Shown here piece after piece: positions 8,838 through 16,675 of a DNA stretch of 64,000 nucleotides. The translations under genes and the position numbers were made by a program. Each line of letters opens with the position of its first letter. Position 1 is the stretch's first letter. Source of the DNA: Blastococcus mobilis (GTDB lineage: Bacteria > Actinomycetota > Actinomycetes > Mycobacteriales > Geodermatophilaceae); NCBI RefSeq assembly GCF_900188025.1, contig NZ_FZNO01000021.1, positions 1 through 64,000 on the forward strand, written 5' to 3'. Under the pieces are notes generated by a model. That model had not been told where the DNA came from. It was given only the letters and a program-made list of their open reading frames with translations, and made no database searches.

Positions 8838-8977
8838 CGCCGAGCTTCGCCCGCACCGCCACCGTCCTCGGCACGCCGGACCTACGTGGGCCGGTGCGCT
8901 CCTACCAGCGGCTGCTCGGCCGGCCGCTCCGGGACGACCCCGCGGGCCACCCCCTCTGTCTGCTCGTCCGTCGCTGA
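8834..8977 (+). pseudogene. Remnant of a VOC (glyoxalase-fold) protein
   Basis: A 47-codon stretch directly after the amidohydrolase reads TPSFARTATVLGTPD, SYQRLLGRPLRDD, then LLVRR and a stop. This is the first beta-alpha unit of a vicinal-oxygen-chelate protein (family: ...AFYQ.LLGWPL..D...). Everything after the first ~45 residues of a normal ~120-residue VOC domain is missing. It has no convincing start of its own, so it is a truncated relic. Confidence 0.5.
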
Positions 8978-9006
8978 ATCCGGTGGCCGGGACGTCGGCG
9001 GCTGCC

Positions 9007-9020
9007 TAGCCTCCGACGTC
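9007..9020 (+). promoter_or_regulatory. Leaderless -10 box for the GNAT gene
   Basis: TAGCCT at 9007-9012 is eight bases before the GTG at 9021; the same hexamer and arrangement serve smpB. Confidence 0.5.
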
Positions 9021-10019
9021 GTGGCTGACTTCCCCACACTGCCCGACGGCCTCACCGTCCGCCCGCTCGCCGCCGACGACGTCGCCGACGCCTCCGCCCT
9101 GCTGGAGGCCGCCGAGGAGCTCGACGACACCGGCGAGCACTGGAGCCCCGACGACCTGACCGAGTGGTGGGTCAACGACCTCGTCGACCTCGAGCGGGAC
9201 AGCCTCGCCGTGACCTCACCGGACGGCGGGTTCGTCGCCTGGGCCACCGTGCTGGCTCTCCCCACGTTCCGCGACGCCTTCCGGATCATCCTCGAGGCAC
9301 GCGTCCACCCGGCCTGGCGCGACCGCGGCATCGGCTGCGGGCTGCTGGCCTGGCAGCTGGAGCGTGGTCGCGAGGTGCACGCCGAGCGGCACCCCGAGTC
9401 CCCGGCGGTCCTCTCGGTCGAGGTCTACACCTCCATGTCGTCGCTGGAGGGGCTCGTGCGCCGGGCCGGGCTCGAGCAGGAGCGCTGGTACTTCGTGATG
9501 GAGCGCCCGCTCACCGACCTGCCGGCCGTCCCGGCGGTGGAGGGCGTGCAGCTGGTCCCGTTCAGCTGGGACCGCGACGACGAGGTCCGGCGGGCGCACA
9601 ACGCGGCTTTCACCAAGCACCACGGCTCTGCCGACCGGGACGAGACGACGTGGCGGACCCTGTTCACCGGCCAGCGCGCGTTCCGGCCCGAGCTGTCGTC
9701 GCTCGCGCTGGTCGACGATGCCGTCGTCGCCTACGCGCTGGCCTACGTGTTCGAGGCCGACACGGCGGCCAACGGGTACGAGCAGGTGGATTTCGGCCAG
9801 ATCGGTGTCCTGCCGGCTGCCCGCGGCCGCGGACTGGCGAAGGCGATCATCGCCACCTCCCTCCGTGCGGCGGCGGAGCGGGGCTGCCGCAGTGCCGGCC
9901 TGCAGGTGGACAGCGAGAACGTCACCGGAGCCCTCCGGCTCTACGAGGGCCTCGGCTTCACCAAGCGGCGGACCCAGGTGTCCTGGACGCGGGCGCTGCC
10001 TGCCGTGGTTTCTCAGTAA
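9021..10019 (+). CDS. Tandem GNAT acetyltransferase (mycothiol-synthase-like architecture)
   Basis: 332 aa with two GNAT folds in tandem (~1-165 and ~175-325). The first half has an imperfect acetyl-CoA loop (RDRGIGCGLLAW) and is probably structural. The second keeps the full signature QIGVLPAARGRGLAKAIIATSL and the GLQVDSENVTGALRLYEGLGF segment. MshD, mycothiol synthase, has this architecture, but homologous family members acylate other substrates. This copy is not beside other mycothiol genes, so I leave the substrate open. The GTG start is set by the upstream -10 box and the family N-terminus (TVRPLAADDVADASALL). Confidence 0.85.
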   Translation: MADFPTLPDGLTVRPLAADDVADASALLEAAEELDDTGEHWSPDDLTEWWVNDLVDLERDSLAVTSPDGGFVAWATVLALPTFRDAFRIILEARVHPAWRDRGIGCGLLAWQLERGREVHAERHPESPAVLSVEVYTSMSSLEGLVRRAGLEQERWYFVMERPLTDLPAVPAVEGVQLVPFSWDRDDEVRRAHNAAFTKHHGSADRDETTWRTLFTGQRAFRPELSSLALVDDAVVAYALAYVFEADTAANGYEQVDFGQIGVLPAARGRGLAKAIIATSLRAAAERGCRSAGLQVDSENVTGALRLYEGLGFTKRRTQVSWTRALPAVVSQ

Positions 10020-10029
10020 GGTGCGGCGC
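10017..10029 (+). promoter_or_regulatory. Leaderless -10 box for the SCO6745-family gene
   Basis: TAAGGT at 10017-10022, seven bases before the ATG at 10030. It overlaps the stop codon of the preceding GNAT gene. Confidence 0.45.
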
Positions 10030-10908
10030 ATGGTCAGCGTCGATCAGCCAGCCCTGGACCCTGCCGCCGTCGCCCGCGCCCACCGGGCGGTCGAACCGCT
10101 GCACTCCCATCTCTACTTCGCCCCCGAGCACGACGAGCGTTTCGTCGCCCTGGGGCTGCGGCCGGGGCGGATGAGCTACTTCGCCGGCCGGGCCGCCCCG
10201 ATGGGCGCCGTCGGCGCCGGGGTGGTGACGGCGACCTTCTACAACTTCTCGCCGTCCCTGGTGGCGCACATGATCCCGCGGGCCTGGACGTTGGCCGCGC
10301 CCGAGCAGGTTCTCGCTGCGCGGCTCGACGCCGCCGGTGCGTCCCTCACCCGGCTGCTGGGTGCTGACGTCGCGGGATCTCCGGAGGTGACCGAGCTGGC
10401 GGCCCTCCTGCGGGAGGCGTGTGCGGGGCTCACCCCCGAGGGCCGGCCGCTGTACGCCGGGCACGCCGACCTGCCGTGGCCGGAGGAACCGGTCCTCTCC
10501 CTCTGGCACGGGGCGACCCTGCTGCGCGAGTACCGGGGGGACGGTCACATCGCCACCCTGCTCCAGACCGGGCTGTCCGGCCTCGAGGCGCTGATCACGC
10601 ACACGGCAACCGGGCGCGGCTTCACCGAGGCCGCCGCACGAGCCACCCGCGGCTGGAGCGAGCAGGACTGGGCCGACGGCTGCGCCGCCCTGGCAGAGCG
10701 CGGCCTGCTCGACGACGCCGGGCTGACCGCCGAGGGTGAGGAGCTGCGGACCCGGATCGAGGCGCGGACCGACGTGCTCTCGGCCGATCCGTGGCTCCTG
10801 CTCGGCCCCGAGGCCACGGCACGGGTGGTCGAGCTGGCGAAGGGCCTGGTCCGGATTATGGTGGGCAACGGCGCCTATCCGCCCGGAGTCCTCGCCGGTC
10901 GTGGCTGA
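10030..10908 (+). CDS. SCO6745-family protein (helical, winged-helix-like)
   Basis: 292 aa, soluble, mostly alpha helical. It resembles the actinobacterial SCO6745 family: RAHRAVEPLHSHLYFAPE, YFAGRAAPMGAVGAGVVTATFYNFSP, then LPWPEEPVLSLWHGATLLREYRGDGHIA and a C-terminal winged-helix-like part (WADGCAALAERGLLDD.GLTAEGEELRTRIEARTD) of the MarR type. Function is unknown; the C-terminal part suggests either DNA binding or a helix-turn-helix-derived fold. It overlaps the next gene by 8 bp, so the two are probably cotranscribed. Confidence 0.78.
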   Translation: MVSVDQPALDPAAVARAHRAVEPLHSHLYFAPEHDERFVALGLRPGRMSYFAGRAAPMGAVGAGVVTATFYNFSPSLVAHMIPRAWTLAAPEQVLAARLDAAGASLTRLLGADVAGSPEVTELAALLREACAGLTPEGRPLYAGHADLPWPEEPVLSLWHGATLLREYRGDGHIATLLQTGLSGLEALITHTATGRGFTEAAARATRGWSEQDWADGCAALAERGLLDDAGLTAEGEELRTRIEARTDVLSADPWLLLGPEATARVVELAKGLVRIMVGNGAYPPGVLAGRG

Positions 10909-11467
10909 GCGGGGGTCGACAGGCGACCAGCTCCACGGCCCCCGGATCACGCCCACGTCCGGAGAGGGAGCGACCGCGGAGCTGATGCGGGCCCGGCGAG
11001 GTGGCCGCCTCAGCGACCTCGACCGGTTGCTGCTGCACAGCCCGCCGGTCGCCGAGGGCTGGAACGCACTCATGGGTGCCCTGCGCTCGGGGACGACGCT
11101 GCCCGCCGACCTCCGCGAGCTGGTCATCCTGCGGGTGGCGGTCCTCAACGACGCCGTATTCGAGTGGACCGCCCACGAGCCGATCGGCCGCCGGTCCGGA
11201 CTCACCGACGTGCAGCTGCAACTACTCCGCCTGCCCGATCCGAGCCGAGGCCCCGGCTGGACGCCGGTTCAGGCGGCCGTACTCGCGTTCACCGACGCCT
11301 CCACCCGCGACGTCGCCGTCCCGGACGCCGTCTTCACCGCGGTCCGCGAGCACCTCGACGACCGGCAGGTGGTCGAGTTGGTGACGACGGTCGCGGGGTA
11401 CGCGATGGTCTCCCGCTTCCTGGTAGCGCTGGAGGTGCCGCCGCCGGACGGTGAAGTCGCCGGTTGA
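10901..11467 (+). CDS. Carboxymuconolactone-decarboxylase-like protein
   Basis: 188 aa CMD/AhpD-fold protein. Recognisable segments are LLLHSPPVAEGWNALMGALRSGTTLPADLRELVILRVAVLN and the helix EWTAHEPIGRRSGLT (family: YEWAHH...A...G). The CxxC redox pair of AhpD-type peroxidase partners is missing, so a thiol role is unlikely; a decarboxylase-like or binding role is more plausible. The GTG at 10901 overlaps the end of the SCO6745-family gene. An upstream in-frame start is unsupported. Confidence 0.8.
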   Translation: MAERGSTGDQLHGPRITPTSGEGATAELMRARRGGRLSDLDRLLLHSPPVAEGWNALMGALRSGTTLPADLRELVILRVAVLNDAVFEWTAHEPIGRRSGLTDVQLQLLRLPDPSRGPGWTPVQAAVLAFTDASTRDVAVPDAVFTAVREHLDDRQVVELVTTVAGYAMVSRFLVALEVPPPDGEVAG

Positions 11468-11517
11468 CCCGTCCCTCCCTATGGTCGAGGTCACGATCCC
11501 CACGATGGGAGAGCGGC

Positions 11518-13140
11518 ATGACCACGACCGAGCGACCGGGCGCGCCCGGACAGCGAACCGACGTCGACGCCGCCTTCCGCGGTAGCGCGACGTACCGGAG
11601 CCTCGGGGAGCAGGAACTCAGCCCGGCCGAGGAGCGGTTCGAGAAGGGCCGTCGCACCGTCGGGCTGTTCCTCGCCCCGGCGGTGACGATCGTCTTCGCT
11701 CTGCTGCCGATCGACCTGCCCCGCCAGCAGCACCTGCTGGCTGCCATCCTGCTCGGGGTCATCATCCTGTGGATCACCGAGCCGGTGCCGATCCCCGTCG
11801 GAGGGCTGATCGGCATCGGCGCCATCGTCGTCCTCGGGGTGGTGCCCGCAGCCGATGCCGTCGCCCCGTTCGGGTCGACGACGGTCTTCACCTTCATCGG
11901 GGCGTTCATCCTGGCCGCCGCCATGCTCAAGCACGGCCTGGCCCGGCGTTTCGCCATGTTCGTGCTGTCCCTGAAGTTCGTCGGCACCTCGACCTACCGC
12001 GTGGTCATCGCCTTCGGCGCCATCACCGCGCTGCTCTCGGCGTTCGTCTCCAACACGGCCACCGTGGCCATGCTGCTGCCGACGGCGCTGGGCATCCTGT
12101 CGGTGATCGCCAAGCTGCTGCAGGACAAGGAGCTGGTGCGGCCGGACTTCGACCCGCTCCGGCTGCGGGTGGGCGTCGCGCTCATGCTGATGCTCGCCTA
12201 CGGCGCCAGTGTCGGCGGGCTGCTGACCCCGGTGGGCACGCCGCCGAACCTGATCGGCCGCGGCCTGATCGAGGAGGCGACCGGGGAACGGATCGGCTTC
12301 CTCGACTGGATGCTGATGGCGATGCCGATCTGCGCGCTGATGTTCGTGGCGCTGGCCGCGGTGCTGTTGCTGCTCAACCGCCCGGAGATCCGCCAGATCG
12401 AGGGGGTCCACGAGTACGTGGAGGCCGAGCGCTCCCAGCTCGGCAAGTTCTCGCGCGCCGAGCGCAACACGCTGATCGCCTTCGGCGTCACCGTGACGCT
12501 GTGGATCTTCCCCGGCATCATCGCGCTCGCCGCCGGTACCGACTCCGCGATCTACGAGACCGTGAGCGGACGGCTCAACGAGGGGATCATCGCCGTCCTG
12601 GGCGCCTCCCTGCTGTTCGTCCTGCCGACCGACTGGAAGTCGCGGGAGTACACCCTGAACTGGAGCGACGCCGCAACGATCGACTGGGGCACGATCCTGC
12701 TGTTCGGCACCGGGATCATCTTCGGGTCGCTGCTCGACAGCACCGGCCTGGCGCAGACGATCGGCGAGGGATCGGCCAGCCTGCTCGGCCTCACCAGCAC
12801 GTTCGCGATCACGCTGTTCGCGGTGATCCTGGCGATCATCATCTCCGAGACCACGAGCAACACCGCGTCGGCCGCCGTCGTGGTGCCGATCATCATCCCG
12901 GTGGCGATCGCCGCCGAGATCAACCCGTTCGTGCCGGCGCTGGCCGCGACTTTCGCCGCCTCGTTCGGCTTCATGCTGCCGGTGTCCACACCGCAGAACG
13001 CGATCGTCTACGGCTCCGGCGTCGTGCCGATCACCAAGATGATCCGGTCCGGGGTCTCCTTCGACGTCCTGGGCGCGCTCCTCATCGTGCTGCTCCTGCC
13101 CTTGATGGTCGGTCTGGTGCTCGGGAACCCCGGCGGCTGA
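11518..13140 (+). CDS. SLC13/DASS-family anion:sodium symporter
   Basis: 540 aa, about 12 membrane segments. The divalent-anion:Na+ symporter hallmarks are the paired SNT motifs, SAFVSNTATVAMLLP (~residues 177-191) and SETTSNTASAAVVVP (~443-457), each in a re-entrant hairpin that forms the Na+/carboxylate site, plus PVGTPPNLIGRGLI and a C-terminal PVSTPQNAIVYGSG. Members carry dicarboxylates, citrate or sulfate; the two SNT motifs favour dicarboxylate-type substrates. A ~55-residue hydrophilic N-terminus precedes the first helix. The ATG at 11518 follows GGGAGAGCGGC. Confidence 0.92.
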   Translation: MTTTERPGAPGQRTDVDAAFRGSATYRSLGEQELSPAEERFEKGRRTVGLFLAPAVTIVFALLPIDLPRQQHLLAAILLGVIILWITEPVPIPVGGLIGIGAIVVLGVVPAADAVAPFGSTTVFTFIGAFILAAAMLKHGLARRFAMFVLSLKFVGTSTYRVVIAFGAITALLSAFVSNTATVAMLLPTALGILSVIAKLLQDKELVRPDFDPLRLRVGVALMLMLAYGASVGGLLTPVGTPPNLIGRGLIEEATGERIGFLDWMLMAMPICALMFVALAAVLLLLNRPEIRQIEGVHEYVEAERSQLGKFSRAERNTLIAFGVTVTLWIFPGIIALAAGTDSAIYETVSGRLNEGIIAVLGASLLFVLPTDWKSREYTLNWSDAATIDWGTILLFGTGIIFGSLLDSTGLAQTIGEGSASLLGLTSTFAITLFAVILAIIISETTSNTASAAVVVPIIIPVAIAAEINPFVPALAATFAASFGFMLPVSTPQNAIVYGSGVVPITKMIRSGVSFDVLGALLIVLLLPLMVGLVLGNPGG

Positions 13141-13237
13141 TCGGGTTCACCCGCGCGGGCGACCCACTGGACAGACCGTGACACCATGGACGACGGCCTG
13201 CGGACGGACGCGGCCCCGACCGGGAGGGAGTGAGCTC

Positions 13238-13284
13238 ATGCGCAGCGAACCTCCCAGTACAGGTCTCGAGGTCCTCCCCGCCTG
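13238..13284 (+). other. 15-codon micro-ORF in front of a hairpin repeat
   Basis: ATG at 13238 with a GGGAGGGAGTGAG ribosome-binding region upstream, followed by 15 codons (MRSEPPSTGLEVLPA) and a TGA at 13283. A copy of the post-stop hairpin repeat begins eight bases later. In every other copy the repeat follows a real stop codon, so this may be the residue of an internally deleted gene or a genuine leader ORF for corA. Evidence is weak. Confidence 0.25.
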
Positions 13285-13290
13285 AAGAAG

Positions 13291-13345
13291 GGCCTCCCTG
13301 CCCCCCGCCACTCGCAAGCTCGCGGCGGGACCCCGCAGGGAGGCC
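13291..13345 (+). repeat. Dispersed post-stop hairpin repeat, copy 2 (before corA)
   Basis: A perfect 10-bp outer stem GGCCTCCCTG/CAGGGAGGCC encloses a CCGC/GCGG inner stem and the core CTCGCAAGCTC (13311-13321). It sits in the 263-bp gap between the SLC13 transporter and corA. The outer stem sequence differs from copies 1, 3 and 4 but remains paired, so pairing rather than sequence is conserved. Confidence 0.75.
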
Positions 13346-13403
13346 GGGCGGAGCGGGGACCTCCCCGGTGTCCCTCGCCGTCCCCGCCCTCCGGGAGTCC
13401 GTC

Positions 13404-14534
13404 ATGACCGAGCGCCGCCTCGCGCCGCTGACCGCCCTCACCACCCTCGCCCGCCGCCCGCCGCGTGTCGACATGCGTCTCGCCGAGCCTCCGACGGCCG
13501 CGCCCAAGCCGCGGTCGCGGATCGTGGACAACGCCGTCTACTCGGAGGGACGACGGGTTGCCACTCCCACGAGCGCCGCCGAGAGCCGCGAGGAGCTGGC
13601 GGCCGGTGAGGACCGCCTGGCGTGGCTCGGCCTCTACCGCCCCGAGCCGCACGAGCTGGGGGAGCTGGCCGAGCTCTTCGACCTGCCCGAGCTGGCCGTC
13701 GAGGACGCGATCAAGGCCCACCAACGGCCGAAGTTCGAGCGCTACGGCGGCACGCTGTTCGTCGTCCTCAAGGCCGCCCGCTACCTGGACGCCACGGAGG
13801 AGGTCGAGTTCGGGGAGCTGCACCTGTTCCTCGGCGCCGACTTCGCGATCACCGTCCGGCACAGCGAGTCGCCGGACCTCTCCCGGGTGCGCCGCCGCCT
13901 GGAGAGCGAGCCCGCGCTGCTGGCCAAGGGCAGCGAGGCCGTGCTGTACGCGACCCTCGACGCGGTCGTGGACGGCTACCGGCCGGTCGTCGACGGGCTG
14001 GCGATCGACATCGACGAGATCGAGACCGAGGTCTTCCGCGGTGACCCAGGGGTGTCCCGGCGCATCTACGAGCTCTCCCAGGAGGTGCTCGAGTTCCAGC
14101 GCGCCGCCGCGCCGCTGACCGGCATCCTGGCCGCGATCACCGCCGGCTTCGACAAGTACGGCGTCGACGAGGAGCTGCGCAGCTACCTGCGCGACGTCGC
14201 CGACCACGTCACCCAGGTCAACGAGCGGGCCGAGGCGTTCCGGTTGCAGCTGCGCGACATCCTGACCGTCAACGCGACGCTCGTCGCCCAGCGGCAGAAC
14301 GAGGAGATCCGTGAGCTCACGGAGGCCTCGATTGCGCAGGGCGAGGAGGTCAAGAAGATCTCGGCGTGGGCGGCCATCCTCTTCGCGCCGACCCTGGTCG
14401 GGACCGTGTACGGGATGAACTTCGAGGACATGCCGGAGCTCGGCTGGCAGCTCGGCTATCCCATGGCACTCCTGCTGATGGTCGGAGTCAGCGTCACGCT
14501 CTACCTGGTGTTCAAACGCCGCGACTGGATCTGA
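13404..14534 (+). CDS. corA: CorA-family magnesium/cobalt transporter
   Basis: 376 aa pentameric Mg2+ channel. The large cytoplasmic domain (~1-310) includes the long stalk helix; two C-terminal membrane helices flank the selectivity motif GMN in TVYGMNFEDMPEL (~residues 334-346). The protein ends KRRDWI, typical of CorA. The ~60-residue N-terminal extension is basic and probably disordered. The ATG at 13404 is chosen; the frame upstream passes through a hairpin repeat. The gene is followed at once by another repeat copy. Confidence 0.95.
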   Translation: MTERRLAPLTALTTLARRPPRVDMRLAEPPTAAPKPRSRIVDNAVYSEGRRVATPTSAAESREELAAGEDRLAWLGLYRPEPHELGELAELFDLPELAVEDAIKAHQRPKFERYGGTLFVVLKAARYLDATEEVEFGELHLFLGADFAITVRHSESPDLSRVRRRLESEPALLAKGSEAVLYATLDAVVDGYRPVVDGLAIDIDEIETEVFRGDPGVSRRIYELSQEVLEFQRAAAPLTGILAAITAGFDKYGVDEELRSYLRDVADHVTQVNERAEAFRLQLRDILTVNATLVAQRQNEEIRELTEASIAQGEEVKKISAWAAILFAPTLVGTVYGMNFEDMPELGWQLGYPMALLLMVGVSVTLYLVFKRRDWI

Positions 14535-14538
14535 TGAA

Positions 14539-14594
14539 GGACCCCACTGCCCCCCACCGCTCGCAAGCTCGCGGCGGGACCCTGCAGCGGGGCC
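14539..14594 (+). repeat. Dispersed post-stop hairpin repeat, copy 3 (after corA)
   Basis: 56 bp starting four bases after the corA stop. The outer arms GGACCCCACTGC and TGCAGCGGGGCC pair imperfectly around a CCGC/GCGG stem and the core CTCGCAAGCTC (14560-14570). The element is readable in the frame of the following phosphatase gene, which makes that gene's start ambiguous. Confidence 0.75.
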
Positions 14595-14611
14595 GGGACG
14601 ACGAGCCGGGC

Positions 14612-14995
14612 GTGGTGCGGCTGCCCGGGGGTGCCCGGGTGCGGGGGCGGCGCCTGGGGGACCGGGCGTCGCCCGTCGATTTCGCGCTGGTCCTGGCGGC
14701 GGGGCCCGTGCCGGGCTGGCCCTACCGTCGGCTGCGGTGGCCGGACTTCTGGGTCCCGCTCGACCGGGACGACGCACTCGACGCCCTTCGGGAGGTCCGC
14801 CGTCGGGCGCTCGCCGGGGAACGGGTGGAGGTCACCTGCCGGGGCGGGACAGGGCGCACCGGGACGGCGCTGGCCGCCCTCGCCGTGCTGGACGGGCTGC
14901 CGCCGGAGGACGCGTTCGCATGGGTACGGCGGGAGTTCCACCCGCGCGCCGTCGAGACGCCCTGGCAGCGCTGGTGGCTGCGCCGGGTGGGCTGA
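14612..14995 (+). CDS. Cysteine-dependent protein-tyrosine-phosphatase-like protein
   Basis: 127 aa. It carries the PTP/DSP signature CRGGTGRTG (Cx5R plus T/G) near residue 75, preceded by the helix REVRRRALAGERVEVT. The motif LRWPDFWVPLDRDDALDALREV upstream supplies a possible general-acid Asp. The domain resembles small actinobacterial dual-specificity-type phosphatases of unknown substrate. I place the start at GTG 14612 (GTG 14615 also possible). The frame is open back to an ATG overlapping the corA stop (14534), but that stretch is the hairpin repeat and encodes a low-complexity peptide. Confidence 0.75.
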   Translation: MVRLPGGARVRGRRLGDRASPVDFALVLAAGPVPGWPYRRLRWPDFWVPLDRDDALDALREVRRRALAGERVEVTCRGGTGRTGTALAALAVLDGLPPEDAFAWVRREFHPRAVETPWQRWWLRRVG

Positions 14996-15064
14996 TCGGG
15001 GGACACTCTCGCCCGGGGAACACAGCGGGGCCCGGAGCCGTTAGGCTCGGTGCACAACTACACA

Positions 15065-15439
15065 GGGGGTGAATGGTCTCGACTTCGGTCGGGTGACCAG
15101 GGGAAGCGAGCCGAGGAAGGCAACGATGAGCTCGTTAACCATCCGTTGCAAACCAACAAGTGCCGCGAATAAGCAGCACGACTTCGCTCTCGCTGCCTGA
15201 TAGCAGCTAGGCGAGTCTGTCAGCCCGGGTTCGTCATCGGCCCGGATCCTGGCATCAGCTAGATGACTCACTGCGCGCGCCGGTCGCGGGCGCGCGCGGG
15301 ACATCCAACAGCGACTGGGCCCGTCACATCGACTCGTCTGCATGATCGATGGGGCCGAGCAGAGGCAACGCAGACTGCGCTCGGAGAAGCCCTGGTGATT
15401 CATCGAAGGACGCGGGTTCGATTCCCGCCACCTCCACCA
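15065..15439 (+). ncRNA. ssrA: Transfer-messenger RNA (tmRNA)
   Basis: 375 nt. The 5' end GGGGGTGAATGGTCTCGACT and the 3' T-arm GGTTCGATTCCCGCC with CACCTCC-A-CCA form the alanyl tRNA-like domain (7-bp acceptor stem with one G-U; CCA is encoded, 15437-15439). The mRNA-like part encodes the degradation tag AANKQHDFALAA, codons 15162-15197 with TGA at 15198-15200, ending in the ALAA recognised by ClpXP-type proteases. Pseudoknot-like GC-rich inverted segments follow. It partners with SmpB (6528). The DNA immediately 3' contains decayed recombinase and transposase genes, consistent with use of ssrA as an integration site. Confidence 0.97.
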
Positions 15440-15505
15440 CCAGGACCGTCTTGCTCGAACCGCTGTCCAAGGACACAGAGGCGAGTAAGTCGGCCCAACC
15501 CCCTG

Positions 15506-15540
15506 GAAGAGCCTCGGCACCGCTGGTGTCGGGGCTCTTC
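15506..15540 (+). terminator. Strong hairpin terminator downstream of ssrA
   Basis: A 16-bp stem (GAAGAGCCTCGGCACC with GGTGTCGGGGCTCTTC, two G-U pairs) and a 3-nt loop, 66 bases after the mature tmRNA 3' end. There is only a short T-containing tail, as is usual in this GC range. Confidence 0.75.
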
Positions 15541-15829
15541 GCTTGTGTGCCCGCCCTCTGACGGCCGGCGCTCGTCTTGGTGGACCGCCAGGTCTGGCCC
15601 GCTTCGTACAGGTCGCCGAAGGGCTGCTGGTAGCGCACCGCCGTGACGTCGCCATCGTCGATGTACAGACGCTCGAAGACGGTCTGGGTGAGCAGACGCC
15701 GGGTCGTCTCGCCGGCCTCTTGGAAGAGCTGCTGCGGCTTGTCCAGTAAGCGCAGGGCGGCCGTTAGGGCGGTGGCACCCTCCGCCAGGTCCTGCTCGAC
15801 CGTCTCCAGCTGACCACGGACACGCCCCC
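15541..15829 (-). pseudogene. C-terminal remnant of a site-specific (serine-type) recombinase
   Basis: The minus strand reads, without start, GQLETVEQDLAEGATALTAALRL, then LLDKPQQLFQEAGETTRRLL, TQTVFERLYIDDGDVTAV and YQQPFGDLYEAG. This helical pattern and the terminal F..LYIDD..V....Y..PF..L motif match the C-termini of large recombinases of the resolvase/invertase superfamily. The catalytic N-terminal domain is absent: the frame meets the transposase remnant at ~15830. The 3' side runs without a stop into the antisense of tmRNA, so the true C-terminus has been lost. I infer a relic of an element integrated at ssrA. Confidence 0.5.
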
Positions 15830-15832
15830 CGG

Positions 15833-16110
15833 GACAAGGCGTACTCCTCGCGCGGCCACCGCGCCCATCTGCGGGCGCGTGGTGTCACCGCGGTCGTCCT
15901 CGAGCCCGCCGCCAAGCGCGGGCTCCCGCGGCGGGTCAGCTACGACGCCCAGGACTATAAGCAGCGCAGCGTCATCGAGCGGGCGTTCAACCGGCTCAGG
16001 CAATGGCGCGGCATCGCCACCCGCTACGACGAACACCCCCTCGTCCACCGCGGCACGATCGTCCACGCCTCGATCCTGCTCTGGCTCCGATGACTTCGGA
16101 GACAGGTCCT
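15833..16110 (+). mobile_element. 3' remnant of an IS5-family (IS427-like) insertion sequence
   Basis: An 87-codon frame to TGA 16091-16093 carries the C-terminal third of an IS5-type DDE transposase: DKAYSSRGHRAHLRARG, KRGLPRRVSYDAQDYKQR, then VIERAFNRLRQWRGIATRYD and the ending IVHASILLWLR. The catalytic Glu of the DDE triad is the E in the YKQR..IERAFNRLKQWR block. The 5' two thirds are gone. After the stop, ACTTCGGAGACAGGTCCT resembles the terminal inverted repeat of such elements, so the right end may be intact at about 16110. Not autonomous. Confidence 0.7.
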
Positions 16111-16675
16111 AGGGCCGTCGGACGGCGTAGCGCAGCAGGACGACACCGTTGCTGAACCGCCGGTTCTCCACCAGCTCCAGGTCGGTCGGGTTGTCGGCGG
16201 TCTCGAACAGCCGTCGACCGCGGCCGATGACGACCGGGTTGACGTAGAGCCGGTACTCGTCGACCAGGTCCAGTCGGCGGAAGGTCTCGACCAGGTCGAC
16301 ACCGCCGAGCGTCATGTCCCCGCCGGGCTGCTGCTTCAGTGCGCGGATCTCGTCGGGGTCCACCTCTGCCCGCAGCGAGGCGTTGGGACCGACCTCCTGC
16401 AGCGTGCGGGAGAACACGATCTTCGGCACCGCCCGCCAGATGCCGGCGAACTCGCGCATGGTCGGCGGGTAGTCCGGGTTCTGGTCGGCGGTCGGCCAGA
16501 CCGCTTCCATGAGCTCGTAGCTGACCCGGCCTTCCACGAAGGCGCTCATGGTCGCGAGCTGCTCGTTGAAGTGCGCGTGCAGCTCCTCGTCGACGAGGTG
16601 CCAGCTGAGGTCGTGGTCCGGCCCCTCGAAGTAGCCGTCCAGCGACAGCATCATGTGCACGACGATCTTCCGCAT
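16109..16675 (-). CDS. Dihydrofolate-reductase-family (RibD C-terminal domain) reductase
   Basis: 188 aa, NADPH-dependent RibD_C/DHFR-like fold, as in the YyaP/YwjB proteins. It has MRKIVVHMMLSLDGYFEGPDHDLSW at the start, FVEGRVSYELMEAVWP, KIVFSRTLQEVG and GGVDLVETFRRLDLVDEYRLYVNPVVIGRGRRLF, which forms the C-terminal cofactor side. Physiological substrate unknown; it is not in a riboflavin or folate operon. Its stop abuts the right end of the IS remnant, so the gene may have come with, or been bordered by, the mobile DNA. Confidence 0.88.
   Translation of the reverse strand: MRKIVVHMMLSLDGYFEGPDHDLSWHLVDEELHAHFNEQLATMSAFVEGRVSYELMEAVWPTADQNPDYPPTMREFAGIWRAVPKIVFSRTLQEVGPNASLRAEVDPDEIRALKQQPGGDMTLGGVDLVETFRRLDLVDEYRLYVNPVVIGRGRRLFETADNPTDLELVENRRFSNGVVLLRYAVRRP

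Noticed and set aside
15041-15655. Antisense and sense frames over the tmRNA, including a VEVAGIEPAS-like peptide
   Set aside because: This peptide is the well-known false translation of tRNA-like sequence; the region is tmRNA.
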